Virus record (IMG/VR): IMGVR_UViG_3300006802_015691
Location: 1 to 23,519 of that record
Strand: one strand, 5' to 3'
Length of the DNA: 23,519 nt
Source of the DNA: a virus
Shown: positions 12,850-21,528 of the stretch, piece by piece
Position numbering within the stretch: position 1 is the stretch's first letter
Layout: every line of letters starts with the position of its first letter
Notes under the pieces: generated by a model
Databases searched by the model: none
The model's input: only the letters and a program-made list of their open reading frames with translations
What the model was told of the DNA's origin: nothing
Position numbers and translations under genes: made by a program

Positions 12850-14709
12850 TCACACACCCTTCCGGCACCAAACATCCCGCCCAATCACACTCATTTTCAC
12901 CGCGTCCCCAAAGTCATTCCCCGGCTCATGGTCCCAAGCCCACTTACCCGCCCTCCGCACCTGGTATTCCCGGCAAAGCTCCAGTAAAAAATCATCCTCC
13001 CGCAGCGCATCCACCGGGAAACTCAATTCCCCCCAGCGCTCAATCTTCTCCCCGTCCTCATCCAGCTTGTCCCGGTCCAAAATCAAATCCCGGTAAAGCA
13101 AGCGGCGGTATGAATCATCATCGTAGTGAAGCACCTTCACCAACCGCATCCCCTCCTTGTCCGTCTTAAAAACCCGCGACTTCGACCATCTCAAAAGATC
13201 CCCGCCCCGTTGCCTCACCTGCATCCCGCCAATCCCCTTCGAAGGATTAAAAACCGGAACCAGCTTTGAGCAATTCTTCCTCACCTCATAAGTCCGGTGC
13301 CCTCCCTCATCCGTCAAATTACACCGCACCGGCACCCGCACCCCGTTAAACAAAATCCCCTCCCGACCCCAGGCCACCAGATTCTTCCACGTCAGGAAAG
13401 CCCCCCAATCCGAAACCATCACATCCCCTTCCGCCGAAAACGCCACCTTCACCGCCTTCCAGGAATCATCCTGCGTATCCGCAAACAACCCGCACAGCAC
13501 CGGCTTCTTCGGCACCGTCCCCCGCTCATAATTTCCACACATCGCCCGCAAGTCATCCAGCTTAACTCGCCGCGTGCTTCCTTCCTTCCAGGCTTCCCCG
13601 AGCCGATCTTGCAAAAACCCTTTCAGCTTCACCGGCTCCCGCCCGGCCGCGTGCTTCTCAACCGCCAGGTTCCCCCACCGCGAATTTTCCCACAGCGCAT
13701 ACAAATCCGAATGATAAAAACTCATCCGCTTAGGCAACCACCCCGGCATTTCCTCCTTCGACCCTTCCTCACCCTTCTCGACAAAATTCGTCGGCCTCAC
13801 CTCGCCATTCATCAGCATTTCGCGCTTGTCCTCCTCCGCGTGCATCCCCCCGCAAACCTCGCATTCATATTCCGCGCACTTCACCACTTTCTCCAAATCC
13901 AGATCCCCAAACTTGTCTCGCAAATGCTGGTATCTCACCTGCTTCATTTTCAACCACTGAAACGCCCCGCAGTGCTTGCACGGCACAAAATCCCGGTGCC
14001 CGCTCCCCGTCGTGACAAGCTGCCAAATCTGCCCCTCCTCAACCGTCGGCTTCGAAAAGCCCAAAATCTTCCCCGTCACCGTCGCCTTCCCCCGTTGCGA
14101 AAACAAGTGCACCGTTGATCCGTCCACCTTGGTCTCCTTGTGTGTGTCGATCTCATCGATAATCACCAACACCACCCCCGGCTTCGAAGCCGCTTGCCCC
14201 ACCGAGCCCGCCCCCACGAAGTAAACTTTCATCCCCGGGAGCGTAATGACATCCCCCTTGGTGTAGCTCTCCGGTAAAGTCTTCACGGTCGATCCCATCG
14301 AAGCCGAACTTTTCAAAAACTCCACATACCTCTCCGCCACCGATCCCGCATTCTTTTGCGCATCAATTCCATAAACAATATTCCCCGGCGCATAATCCGC
14401 CCGCCTCACCATCTCCATCAGCGCATGAGCCGTCACCGCCGCCTGTGATCCTTTCGTCCCGAAACATTCCCGCCAACGCTCCCCACCTCCCCCATCAAAA
14501 AACTCTTCCAGAAACCTCGAAACCGAAGGCGTCATTTCCCGCGAATACGGCCCCGCGTAATCCGCATTCTCCGAAGATTTAAGAATGATATTCTCCTCGC
14601 AATAATCCCCAAACGCCAACCGCGCCCGAGGAATCCAAACCCGCTTCTCAACCTCGCGACAATACCCCGCGACCTCAACCCCGCACCCTTCTAAAAACTC
14701 GCTTTTCAT
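12850..14709 (-). CDS. Terminase large subunit, GpA family
   Basis: A 619-residue ATP-driven DNA packaging motor and nuclease. The ATPase part includes an N-terminal nucleotide-binding region GTKGSQAAVT (84-93) and Walker B VVLVIIDEID with D185/E186, followed by FSKPTVEEG as the coupling motif. A Cys-rich segment (CKHCG, then CAEYECEVCGG) is typical of the GpA family. The nuclease part starts at LFADTQDDSW, with Asp residues fitting the metal site. The Walker A loop is deviant: the usual G-K-T is replaced by A-V-T, leaving Lys86 before the loop, reminiscent of lambda gpA, which also has a variant loop. It follows the small terminase gene by 14 bp. Confidence 0.92.
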   Translation of the reverse strand: MKSEFLEGCGVEVAGYCREVEKRVWIPRARLAFGDYCEENIILKSSENADYAGPYSREMTPSVSRFLEEFFDGGGGERWRECFGTKGSQAAVTAHALMEMVRRADYAPGNIVYGIDAQKNAGSVAERYVEFLKSSASMGSTVKTLPESYTKGDVITLPGMKVYFVGAGSVGQAASKPGVVLVIIDEIDTHKETKVDGSTVHLFSQRGKATVTGKILGFSKPTVEEGQIWQLVTTGSGHRDFVPCKHCGAFQWLKMKQVRYQHLRDKFGDLDLEKVVKCAEYECEVCGGMHAEEDKREMLMNGEVRPTNFVEKGEEGSKEEMPGWLPKRMSFYHSDLYALWENSRWGNLAVEKHAAGREPVKLKGFLQDRLGEAWKEGSTRRVKLDDLRAMCGNYERGTVPKKPVLCGLFADTQDDSWKAVKVAFSAEGDVMVSDWGAFLTWKNLVAWGREGILFNGVRVPVRCNLTDEGGHRTYEVRKNCSKLVPVFNPSKGIGGMQVRQRGGDLLRWSKSRVFKTDKEGMRLVKVLHYDDDSYRRLLYRDLILDRDKLDEDGEKIERWGELSFPVDALREDDFLLELCREYQVRRAGKWAWDHEPGNDFGDAVKMSVIGRDVWCRKGV

Positions 14710-14723
14710 CTTTTATCAATTCC

Positions 14724-15380
14724 CTACTTCCCCGCCAGCACCTTTTCCAATTCCCGGTCCCAAACCCGCTCCCATTCCTTCTCCGTGCTCGTCTCCCGCA
14801 GCGCCTCCCGCGCTTGCCGGCCCAGCACCTCTCCCGAAATCATCTTACGCCGCTCCCGCTCCATCGGCTCCCATTCCTTCAGCACCCATTCCCGCAACAA
14901 CTCCCGCGCCACCAAAACCGCATCCTCCCCCTTCTGTGCCGCCCGCTTCATCTCGCTGGCTTCTTTCCAAATCCTCCGCGCCTCCACCGTGCTCGCACCG
15001 TCCTTCCGAAGCTGCCAATACAACGCCGCCGCCCGCTCTTCCTCCTCCACGATCCGCGCATAACTCAGCGACATCCCCACCCGCTCAAGCGCCTTCTGAA
15101 TCACCTCAATCGGCCCCAGGTCAATCGTCACTTCCTGCACCGCTTCCAGCCCGGCCTCAATCCGGAGCTCCTTCGCCCGCGCCTCCACATCACCCTTTGG
15201 CGCCTTGCCGAACACATCGCGATACCACTCGATCAAATCCGCCGGATCCTCCGCATCAAAAGGCGGCGCCGCCCCCACCGCTTCCCCTTTCTTGATCCAA
15301 TTCTGCACCGTCCGCAGCGTCACCTTCCAACGCCGCGACCATAGCCGCTCCGGATTCGTCGTCTCTTTCAATTCGTGCAT
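14724..15380 (-). CDS. Terminase small subunit, Nu1-like
   Basis: A 218-residue DNA-recognition subunit. The N-terminal HTH (WKVTLRTVQNWIKKGEAVGAAPPFDAEDPADLIEWYRDVF) has the winged-helix-like pattern of Nu1-type terminases, and the long, highly charged helical C-terminal half (RELLREWVLKEWEPMERERRKM) fits oligomerisation and binding of the large subunit. The start has AGGAG just before the ATG. Only 3 bp separate it from the primase gene, so replication and packaging genes appear to share one transcript, unlike lambda, where late genes have their own promoter region. No cos or pac site was identified. Confidence 0.8.
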   Translation of the reverse strand: MHELKETTNPERLWSRRWKVTLRTVQNWIKKGEAVGAAPPFDAEDPADLIEWYRDVFGKAPKGDVEARAKELRIEAGLEAVQEVTIDLGPIEVIQKALERVGMSLSYARIVEEEERAAALYWQLRKDGASTVEARRIWKEASEMKRAAQKGEDAVLVARELLREWVLKEWEPMERERRKMISGEVLGRQAREALRETSTEKEWERVWDRELEKVLAGK

Positions 15381-15383
15381 CTC

Positions 15384-17825
15384 CTAAATATCCACCGTTT
15401 CAACCGCAGGAACCTGCGATTCGTTAATCTGCAAACCATAAACCCGGGTATCCCGAATTTCCGAATTCACCCATTCCCTTTTCTTGCGTTCCCGCCATTG
15501 CGGTTTCTTCGTGAAAAGCTCCCGGGCGAAAGGCCCCTTTTCCTTGTAGAATGGAACCACATCCTCACGCGCCGCCCATTCAATATACTGATCGTAAATA
15601 TCCTCCATCCAGCAGCAAATCCGCGTGACCTCGCCCTTCACCAAGTACGGGCTTTCCTCAATGATCCCCGCTTTCAGGAAGCTCTCGACCTGTGCCCGGT
15701 GCTTCTTGAAATCCTCAGTCGCTTGCAAACTCCTTTGCGTATGCTCAAACCTTCCGCGCTCCACCAACCGCTTATACCCCGCCAAGGCCCAATTCAAAAT
15801 CCCCGACATCTCCGCCTTGAACCGCGATTGATAGTCAAATTCCATCGAACCCCGCTCAATCTGCTTGTCAAAATTCACCTGGATGAACCGTCTAGCAAAC
15901 CCGTCCGAATTGTCATTCGAAAACGGCAACACGTTTGACTCCATCACGACCCGGCACTTCGGCCGAAAATCAAAACCAATCCCATATTTCACATCGACCG
16001 AAATTGGATCCCCCGAGACAATCGCCTTGATCAAGCCAATATGTTTCAAGGAATTTTGCGTCAGTTCCTTGCACAGCGCCAGGGACTTCCCGACCAATTG
16101 CGAGCGCATAAACGGATTATCTAACTCGGTCAGCTCAATCGAAACCTTGTTATCATCCCCCACCAGCCATTCCAAGACATCCACACAAGTCGATTTCCCC
16201 GTTCCCCCTTCGCCGTAGATAAAGAAGAACGAATGAAAGTTGATATGAGTGGCCAGGCAATATCCGAAAATCTCCTGAATCTGGTCCCGCGTTTCCTGAT
16301 CGTCCTGCCGATCCTCCAGCCACTTCAACCACTCCGGGCACTCCGCCCCCGGCGCGTATCGGTGGGGAATCTGCACCGTCGTAAAGTTCCCCGCCCGATG
16401 AGGCATCAGCCGCCCCTTCTCGACATCGAGCAAGCCATTCCGAAGCGCGAAATGCCCTTTCCGATGACTGTTCAAATCCTCCGGAAACATCACCCGCTCC
16501 GACATCGCCAGCCGCACCACCGACGCCACCACATTCGCGGTAATCGCCGAGCCGCCGCCCGCTTCCCGGATCCGGCGCCTCACCTGTCTTTCGATCCAGG
16601 TTTTTTCGCGGCGCTTCTCCCAAATCCCGATCTTCCCATTCCATTGCCAGAACGAATCCGCGCAATGAATCAAATTCTCAACCCGCACCAAAACCCGTGC
16701 AAGCCGGTCCTGATCAATCGCCAAACCGCCCCGCGGTCCCTCGCTCACACAAGCCGCGAACAGGTCCAACTCATCCACTCCGGCCTCTTCGGCCTTCCGG
16801 TTTAAAACCTCGTATTGCTCCTCAATCGTCACCCCAATTTCCCATTCACGCGTTAGCCAATCGGAAACATCATCCCCCGGCTTCGCCTTCTTGTCCAAAT
16901 CCTCCAGGTGAAGAATCCCCACCCGATCCGCCACCTCGAAAAGCTCACGCGCCACCACCTCGGCCCCATCAAGCCCGGGCTGGTCAAAGTCCGGAATGAT
17001 CACCACCCAGCGACCCCGAAAATACTGTGCGTATTCCTCGCGCCACTTCCCCGCCCCCATCGGCAAACACGTTGCCCGCACCTCCCGGTCATCGGTCGAT
17101 AGCGCCTCCAAATTCTCGACATCCTTCTCACCCTCCACCAAGAAAATCGGCTCTTTCTTCGGCGTCGCCAATAGTTCCGGCAATCGGTAAGGCACCACCC
17201 GCGAATCTTTCAGGCTCCAAACCCAACCCTTCCGCCGGGCTTCCTCATCGTCGCCCTTCGTCGCCGGGCGCCGTTGCCGAAACCCCTTCGGCTCCATCCG
17301 AAGAGTCTGGTGTAAAAGTTCCCCGTTCTCGTCCTGGTAGTCGTATTCCTTAACGATCTTTCCAAATCCACCCCCGCCGCCTTCGCGCTTCTTCTTCGGC
17401 ACCTCCACCCCTTTCAGCCGATCCGAAAGTTTCTTTTCCGGCTTCACCGGCCCCGATGGCTTCGCCACCTTCGCCGCCTTGCGGGTACGAGACCCGCCCG
17501 ACTTCCCGCCCTCATTCGTCTCCCACTCCACCCCCGCGAGCTCACAATAAAGCCGCATCGCCTCTTTCGTCGAAAGCCCCCGCGCCGCCTCAATCAGCTT
17601 GATTTCATCGCCCTTCTCATCGGTCCCGTGATCCTTCCAAAAACCAACCCCGTCCCGCGTAAACACCGAGAACGAAGGCGAATTGTCCTCCCGCAAAGGC
17701 GAGCAAATCTTAGCCTCACCACCCCCGCCGCCCCAGGCCTGCACCTTATCCGCCCCCCGCAGCCCCAAGGCCCCAAAGAGTTCCCAAATCGGCAACCGTC
17801 TCCGGCAATCGTCCATATCAGCCAT
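15384..17825 (-). CDS. Primase-helicase (TOPRIM plus SF3/D5-type helicase)
   Basis: An 813-residue replication enzyme combining RNA primer synthesis and DNA unwinding. Residues about 40-100 are a CHC2-like primase region with CSPLREDNSPSFSVF and DHGTDEKGDEIKLIE, but most zinc ligands of the classical finger are absent. TOPRIM motifs are VEGEKD near 228 and PDFDQPG near 276. After a linker, a D5-N-like region leads to the SF3 ATPase with P-loop GEGGTGKST near 536-544, the LCKEL segment near 582 and a sensor region VMESNVLPF. The C-terminus is basic and less conserved. It overlaps the acetyltransferase stop as ATGA and abuts the terminase genes. Confidence 0.9.
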   Translation of the reverse strand: MADMDDCRRRLPIWELFGALGLRGADKVQAWGGGGGEAKICSPLREDNSPSFSVFTRDGVGFWKDHGTDEKGDEIKLIEAARGLSTKEAMRLYCELAGVEWETNEGGKSGGSRTRKAAKVAKPSGPVKPEKKLSDRLKGVEVPKKKREGGGGGFGKIVKEYDYQDENGELLHQTLRMEPKGFRQRRPATKGDDEEARRKGWVWSLKDSRVVPYRLPELLATPKKEPIFLVEGEKDVENLEALSTDDREVRATCLPMGAGKWREEYAQYFRGRWVVIIPDFDQPGLDGAEVVARELFEVADRVGILHLEDLDKKAKPGDDVSDWLTREWEIGVTIEEQYEVLNRKAEEAGVDELDLFAACVSEGPRGGLAIDQDRLARVLVRVENLIHCADSFWQWNGKIGIWEKRREKTWIERQVRRRIREAGGGSAITANVVASVVRLAMSERVMFPEDLNSHRKGHFALRNGLLDVEKGRLMPHRAGNFTTVQIPHRYAPGAECPEWLKWLEDRQDDQETRDQIQEIFGYCLATHINFHSFFFIYGEGGTGKSTCVDVLEWLVGDDNKVSIELTELDNPFMRSQLVGKSLALCKELTQNSLKHIGLIKAIVSGDPISVDVKYGIGFDFRPKCRVVMESNVLPFSNDNSDGFARRFIQVNFDKQIERGSMEFDYQSRFKAEMSGILNWALAGYKRLVERGRFEHTQRSLQATEDFKKHRAQVESFLKAGIIEESPYLVKGEVTRICCWMEDIYDQYIEWAAREDVVPFYKEKGPFARELFTKKPQWRERKKREWVNSEIRDTRVYGLQINESQVPAVETVDI

Positions 17826-18238
17826 TACTCAGCCCCTCCTTTTTTCCGTTGCTCAAAAGCCAAAATATCGCCTTCCTGCTCGATCTCGCGCATCATCACG
17901 AGACTCCCGAGGGGCGGAGAAAACTCGCTTCCCTCGATCTCCTGAAAACCGACACTCTTAAAAAACAGAATCGCCGTTTCCCGCATCCCCGCCGGATCGA
18001 TCAGGACGAAGGCCCGATGGCACCCCGCGTTCCGCAGCTCCATCAACCCGGCGCGCACCAAGGCCCGCCCGATCCCATCGCGCCGCCAGCCCGCCGAAAC
18101 AAAAAGCCGCGCCAAAGTCCCATGCCCCGAAACCCGGCAAAGCTTTGCCGAAATCGTCCCAACTAACTCCCGGTATTCCCGCAAGTTAATCAAAACCTCC
18201 CGCCCCGCCCCGGTCGTAATCAAAAGCTCCTCGATCAT
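17825..18238 (-). CDS. GNAT-family N-acetyltransferase
   Basis: A 137-residue protein with the GNAT core. The acetyl-CoA pyrophosphate loop is WRRDGIGRAL (51-60, fitting R/Q-x-x-G-x-G/A) after the strand LARLFVSAG, and the late motif FFKSVGFQE is at 92-100. GNAT enzymes move an acetyl group from acetyl-CoA to an amine. The substrate cannot be told from the sequence and could be a protein, nucleotide or small molecule. It is translationally coupled to the primase (ATGA) and follows the ParB-type gene by 64 bp. GGGAGG lies upstream of the ATG. An acetyltransferase inside a replication operon is unusual. Confidence 0.85.
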   Translation of the reverse strand: MIEELLITTGAGREVLINLREYRELVGTISAKLCRVSGHGTLARLFVSAGWRRDGIGRALVRAGLMELRNAGCHRAFVLIDPAGMRETAILFFKSVGFQEIEGSEFSPPLGSLVMMREIEQEGDILAFEQRKKGGAE

Positions 18239-18302
18239 TTCGACACCTCCCGATTTCTACGGAAGCACAAAAACAGCACCACCGCGCAAGTGATACAAAA
18301 GC

Positions 18303-19664
18303 CTAACATCCTACCATCCTTTCCATCCAGAATTCCCGAGCCCCCAAGAGCACCGCCAACCGCCTTCCGCGTAAATCCTCCGGGCTCAACCCGTGCAGCA
18401 CCCACCAAACCACCAAGTCACCTTCCTCAACTCCCTCAATCGACTCAGCGCAAGCCGCCGCCGCATTCTCGCGCCACAACTCGGTTTCAGAATCCAAAAC
18501 CTCTTTGACCAACGCCTTGCGATTTTCATATTCGTCATCATACCAAACCGCTTCCGAGAGGCACCAGGGATTCCAGGCACTTTCCCGAGTGACCAGATCA
18601 CCCTCACCCGAAAACACTTTCGGCGCCTCCGGCTCAATCGACTCCACCGGCTCCGCCGATTTCGGCGCCTCGTGATCCTCACCCGACTTCACCCGCCGGG
18701 CTCCCAGCGTAAACGCTTGCCCGGCCGCCTTCGCCGCCTTCTCGGCCGACTCCACCACCGAACGATCCACCAACTCAACCGCGGTAATTTCTCCGCCACG
18801 AACTCCCCCCACCGGAACAAGCTTGCGCTTCACCCCGTGAGCCTTCGCCAAATCTCCCCAGGTCAATCGACTTTCCTCCGGCCTCGCCGCAAGCCCCCCG
18901 ATCTCTTCCTTGGCAAGCTTCCACTTTCCAACCCCTTCCCCGTACGGTCTGACATACTCCGCCCAGGTTCCCGGATCCTCCAAAACATCCAGCTCCTCCA
19001 AAGCCACATTCGTTTCATAACCTTCTGCGAATCTCCGCCACCGTTCCCGCGCCTCCCTCGGAACCCGGTATCTTTCCTCAACCATCGCCCGCAGCGTCGC
19101 CACCGGAACCGGCTCCTCAATCTCCAAAACCTCCTGCACGAACTCCGCGCATTCCTCCTGATCCACTTCCAACAAATCCGGCACCGACGCCAGAGAAACC
19201 CGCCCGCGCCCAACCGCATCTTGTGCAAACTCCGGGAGCTTCCCGAGATCAAGCCGCGCCTGCACCCATGCCGCCGTTTTCCCCAGCGACTTCGCCAAGA
19301 CCTCACCTTTCAAGCCCAACTCTTCCAGCTCCCGAACCCCCGCCAATTCCTCAACCGGCGAAAGCCCCGAGCGTTGAATGTTTTCGATAAGCTGAATTTT
19401 CCCCACCGCCTCATCGGTCAACTCCCGCACCCGGCAAGGAATGCGCTTGTGCCCCAAAGCCCGGGCCGCCCGAAACCGCCGCTCACCCGCCACGATTTCA
19501 TAATTCGACCCCACCGGCCGAACCAGCAAGTACGATAAAACCCCGACCGAGCGAATCGACTCCATCAATTCGAATTGCTCACCATCTTCAAATTTTTTCC
19601 GCGGATTGGAAGCCGAAGGCAAAAGCCGCTCCACCGGAATTTCCCAAATTTCGTCGTTCATCAT
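18303..19664 (-). CDS. ParB-type partition/DNA-binding protein
   Basis: A 453-residue protein with a full ParB N-terminal domain: VERLLPSASNPRKKF, EIVAGERRFRAARALG (GERRFRA, the CTP/phosphate-binding box, at 60-66) and IQLIENIQRSGLSPVEELAG. It is followed by the central HTH (GEVLAKSLGKTAAWVQARLDLGKLPEF, about 119-145). The C-terminal half is long, acidic and unlike chromosomal ParB. No ParA ATPase is nearby, so a partition system would be incomplete; phage ParB-like proteins may serve as replication or gene regulators. The start has no Shine-Dalgarno sequence and shares a 19-bp start context with the gene at 20474. Confidence 0.85.
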   Translation of the reverse strand: MMNDEIWEIPVERLLPSASNPRKKFEDGEQFELMESIRSVGVLSYLLVRPVGSNYEIVAGERRFRAARALGHKRIPCRVRELTDEAVGKIQLIENIQRSGLSPVEELAGVRELEELGLKGEVLAKSLGKTAAWVQARLDLGKLPEFAQDAVGRGRVSLASVPDLLEVDQEECAEFVQEVLEIEEPVPVATLRAMVEERYRVPREARERWRRFAEGYETNVALEELDVLEDPGTWAEYVRPYGEGVGKWKLAKEEIGGLAARPEESRLTWGDLAKAHGVKRKLVPVGGVRGGEITAVELVDRSVVESAEKAAKAAGQAFTLGARRVKSGEDHEAPKSAEPVESIEPEAPKVFSGEGDLVTRESAWNPWCLSEAVWYDDEYENRKALVKEVLDSETELWRENAAAACAESIEGVEEGDLVVWWVLHGLSPEDLRGRRLAVLLGAREFWMERMVGC

Positions 19665-19688
19665 TTTGTGTTTTCGTTTAAATTTTCT

Positions 19689-20474
19689 TTAAGCCACCTC
19701 CGGAAATTTTTCCGAACCCTTACCAAGCCCCGACCACCTTAAAATTTTACAAGCCTTCCCCTCTCTTCGGAAATTCCAGGCTTTAATCAACAATGCAAAA
19801 ACCTCGATCCTGTTGAGTTTTTTCGCCGCAAAGCGATTCACCATAAGCCGCTCCCGCAAAATATAAACCGCATCAGACGAATCCAAACCCACCCCGGAAA
19901 TCAAATCCCTGACAAACATTTCCGCCGCCTCCGGGTCTTTTTCCGCAAACAAATAATGAGCAGCCCCAAGCACCGAAGGAGCCACCAGATTATGAGTGGC
20001 ATGGCAAAGCGGGAAAGAATCCCGAGCATCAGGATACTTTCCCAGCAACTCCAAAACCTCTGTGTTGCGGTAACCAATTTTTGTTAAAACCTTTCCCGTA
20101 TGATAGCGCTCGAGAAGCATTAACGAACTAGCGAGAGGGCTAGCGTATTTTTCACCAACCGCCCCCAGGGTATCCGAAGCACTACGACGGGAGCCCACAT
20201 CTTTAGTTGGAAACAATCCATCCTCCAAATCCTCAACCACTAGAGTTTCCACAGCAACGCCCGCCGCAACAATCGCGCTCAACCGATGCTGCCCATCAAT
20301 CAAACCAAATTCATCAAAGCAAATCGTGTCGCCATTCAACCGCCAACGCCCCTCCAAAATCTCTTTTTTTAGATGCTCAGCTTCCCTGGGCTTAAACTTT
20401 CGATTGCCAGCATTTCGCTTCAGCATTTCCTTAGCTATCGCCGGAGTGATTTTCATTTTTTGCACTTTCATCAT
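19689..20474 (-). CDS. DGQHR-type ParB-fold protein
   Basis: A 261-residue protein with the N-terminal motif set KFKPREAEHLKKEILEGRWRLNGDTICFDEFGLIDGQHRLSAI; the DGQHRL signature is at residues 60-65. This signature marks a ParB/sulfiredoxin-like nucleotide-binding fold found in phage proteins and distantly in DndB. The remainder is helical, with KKLNRIEVFALLIKAWNFRREGK near the end. The function in phage is not established; DNA-binding or regulatory roles are plausible. It overlaps the upstream stop by ATGA and lies next to a second ParB-fold gene, 24 bp downstream. Confidence 0.7.
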   Translation of the reverse strand: MMKVQKMKITPAIAKEMLKRNAGNRKFKPREAEHLKKEILEGRWRLNGDTICFDEFGLIDGQHRLSAIVAAGVAVETLVVEDLEDGLFPTKDVGSRRSASDTLGAVGEKYASPLASSLMLLERYHTGKVLTKIGYRNTEVLELLGKYPDARDSFPLCHATHNLVAPSVLGAAHYLFAEKDPEAAEMFVRDLISGVGLDSSDAVYILRERLMVNRFAAKKLNRIEVFALLIKAWNFRREGKACKILRWSGLGKGSEKFPEVA

Positions 20475-21145
20475 TTTGTATTTTCTTCGTTGTTTTTCGC
20501 CGCCGATTCTTTCGACCGCTGAAAGCTTTTCACCCGAGCCGCCCGGCTCTTTTCCCGTTGCCCTTGCCCCTGTTGCCAGGTCGCCTTGACCCGCCCGCCG
20601 CTCGCCTCAATCGGCGCGTTGCATTCCTTCCTCACCCGCTTTGCCGTCCAGGTCCTCGACTCCCCGAACGCCTTGGCAAGCTGCCGCACCGTCCATCCCT
20701 CTAATTCCGCATGATTGAAAAACCGCCCGATTGCCAAAACCCGCTTGCCCAATTCCTCGCCTTCCGCGCCATCCCAAAACCAAGAATCCAGCACCCGCAC
20801 CGCCGTTTCCTTCGCCGCCCAACCGCCGCAAAGCTTCACCGCCCCGTGCATCGGCAAAACCCCCTTACCTCCGCAATGACCCCAAGCAGAAGCAAGCCCG
20901 CGCACCTTTTCCCCCACCTTGGACAAATCGCATTCCCGCGACCATCCATCCAAGACCAGATCCAACATCACCCCGAGAATCACGCCCCGCGCCACCCCTT
21001 CCGGCACCTCGCCCGCCTCCATGCGCTCCACGATCTCCGCCGGATCCATCCGCCCCGCGCCAAATGCCGCCCACGACGACTCCCCGCCGTGATTGGCATA
21101 AGCCGCATCCAAAACTTCCGCTTCAATCGTGTCTTTCCTGCTCAT
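20471..21145 (-). CDS. Hypothetical replication-module protein with C-terminal HTH
   Basis: A 224-residue protein. The first 150 residues are helical, with ESSWAAFGAG, VARGVILGVMLDLVLDGWSRE and RVLAIGRFFNHAELEGW. Next comes a helix-turn-helix (WTVRQLAKAFGESRTWTAKRVRKECN, about 157-182) and a polar basic tail. It could be a replication initiator-like or regulatory protein, but I recognise no family. It is coupled by ATGA at both ends to the DnaA-like and DGQHR genes. Confidence 0.65.
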   Translation of the reverse strand: MSRKDTIEAEVLDAAYANHGGESSWAAFGAGRMDPAEIVERMEAGEVPEGVARGVILGVMLDLVLDGWSRECDLSKVGEKVRGLASAWGHCGGKGVLPMHGAVKLCGGWAAKETAVRVLDSWFWDGAEGEELGKRVLAIGRFFNHAELEGWTVRQLAKAFGESRTWTAKRVRKECNAPIEASGGRVKATWQQGQGQREKSRAARVKSFQRSKESAAKNNEENTK

Positions 21146-21528
21146 GCCTGCATCCTTTTTTTCGCCGTGACGTAAACCAGCCGCACTTCATCCGCCCGCA
21201 GCCCGTCCTTCCGCATCGCCTTCTCCACCTGACCCCGGGCCCAATAGACCGTCGCATAGTGGCGCCCCCCATAAAGATCCCCCACCGCTGCCGCCGACAG
21301 GAGCCCGTATTGGTAAGTCAAAGCCATTGCCACCTGCCTGGGCCATGCAATCCGCCCCAACCGCCGGGAACCGTCCAGCTCATCGGAAGTCACCTGGTAA
21401 AGTTCCTCCACCACTTCCCGAACCACTTCCTCCCAAGGCCCGGAACCCGGCGCCCGGAGCTTGGTATCATTCAAAGCTTGCAGACTGGTCCCAGTCCGCT
21501 TAAAGCTGCTAGAATAGTAAACTTTCAT
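21142..21528 (-). CDS. Stand-alone DnaA domain IV-like protein
   Basis: A 128-residue protein whose residues about 46-105 align well with the DNA-binding domain IV of DnaA: SRRLGRIAWPRQVAMALTYQ corresponds to the RPRQMAM helix region, and LYGGRHYATVYWA to the signature GGRDHTTVLHA. Domains I-III, including the AAA+ ATPase, are absent, so this is a DNA binder only. At the base-contacting signature, H90, Y91 and A92 replace Asp, His and Thr, while T93 is kept, predicting a changed or relaxed box. The ATG at 21528 overlaps the upstream stop as ATGA. Candidate targets are the DnaA-box-like repeats at 22886-23161. It may act as initiator, recruiter or competitor of host DnaA. Confidence 0.8.
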   Translation of the reverse strand: MKVYYSSSFKRTGTSLQALNDTKLRAPGSGPWEEVVREVVEELYQVTSDELDGSRRLGRIAWPRQVAMALTYQYGLLSAAAVGDLYGGRHYATVYWARGQVEKAMRKDGLRADEVRLVYVTAKKRMQA

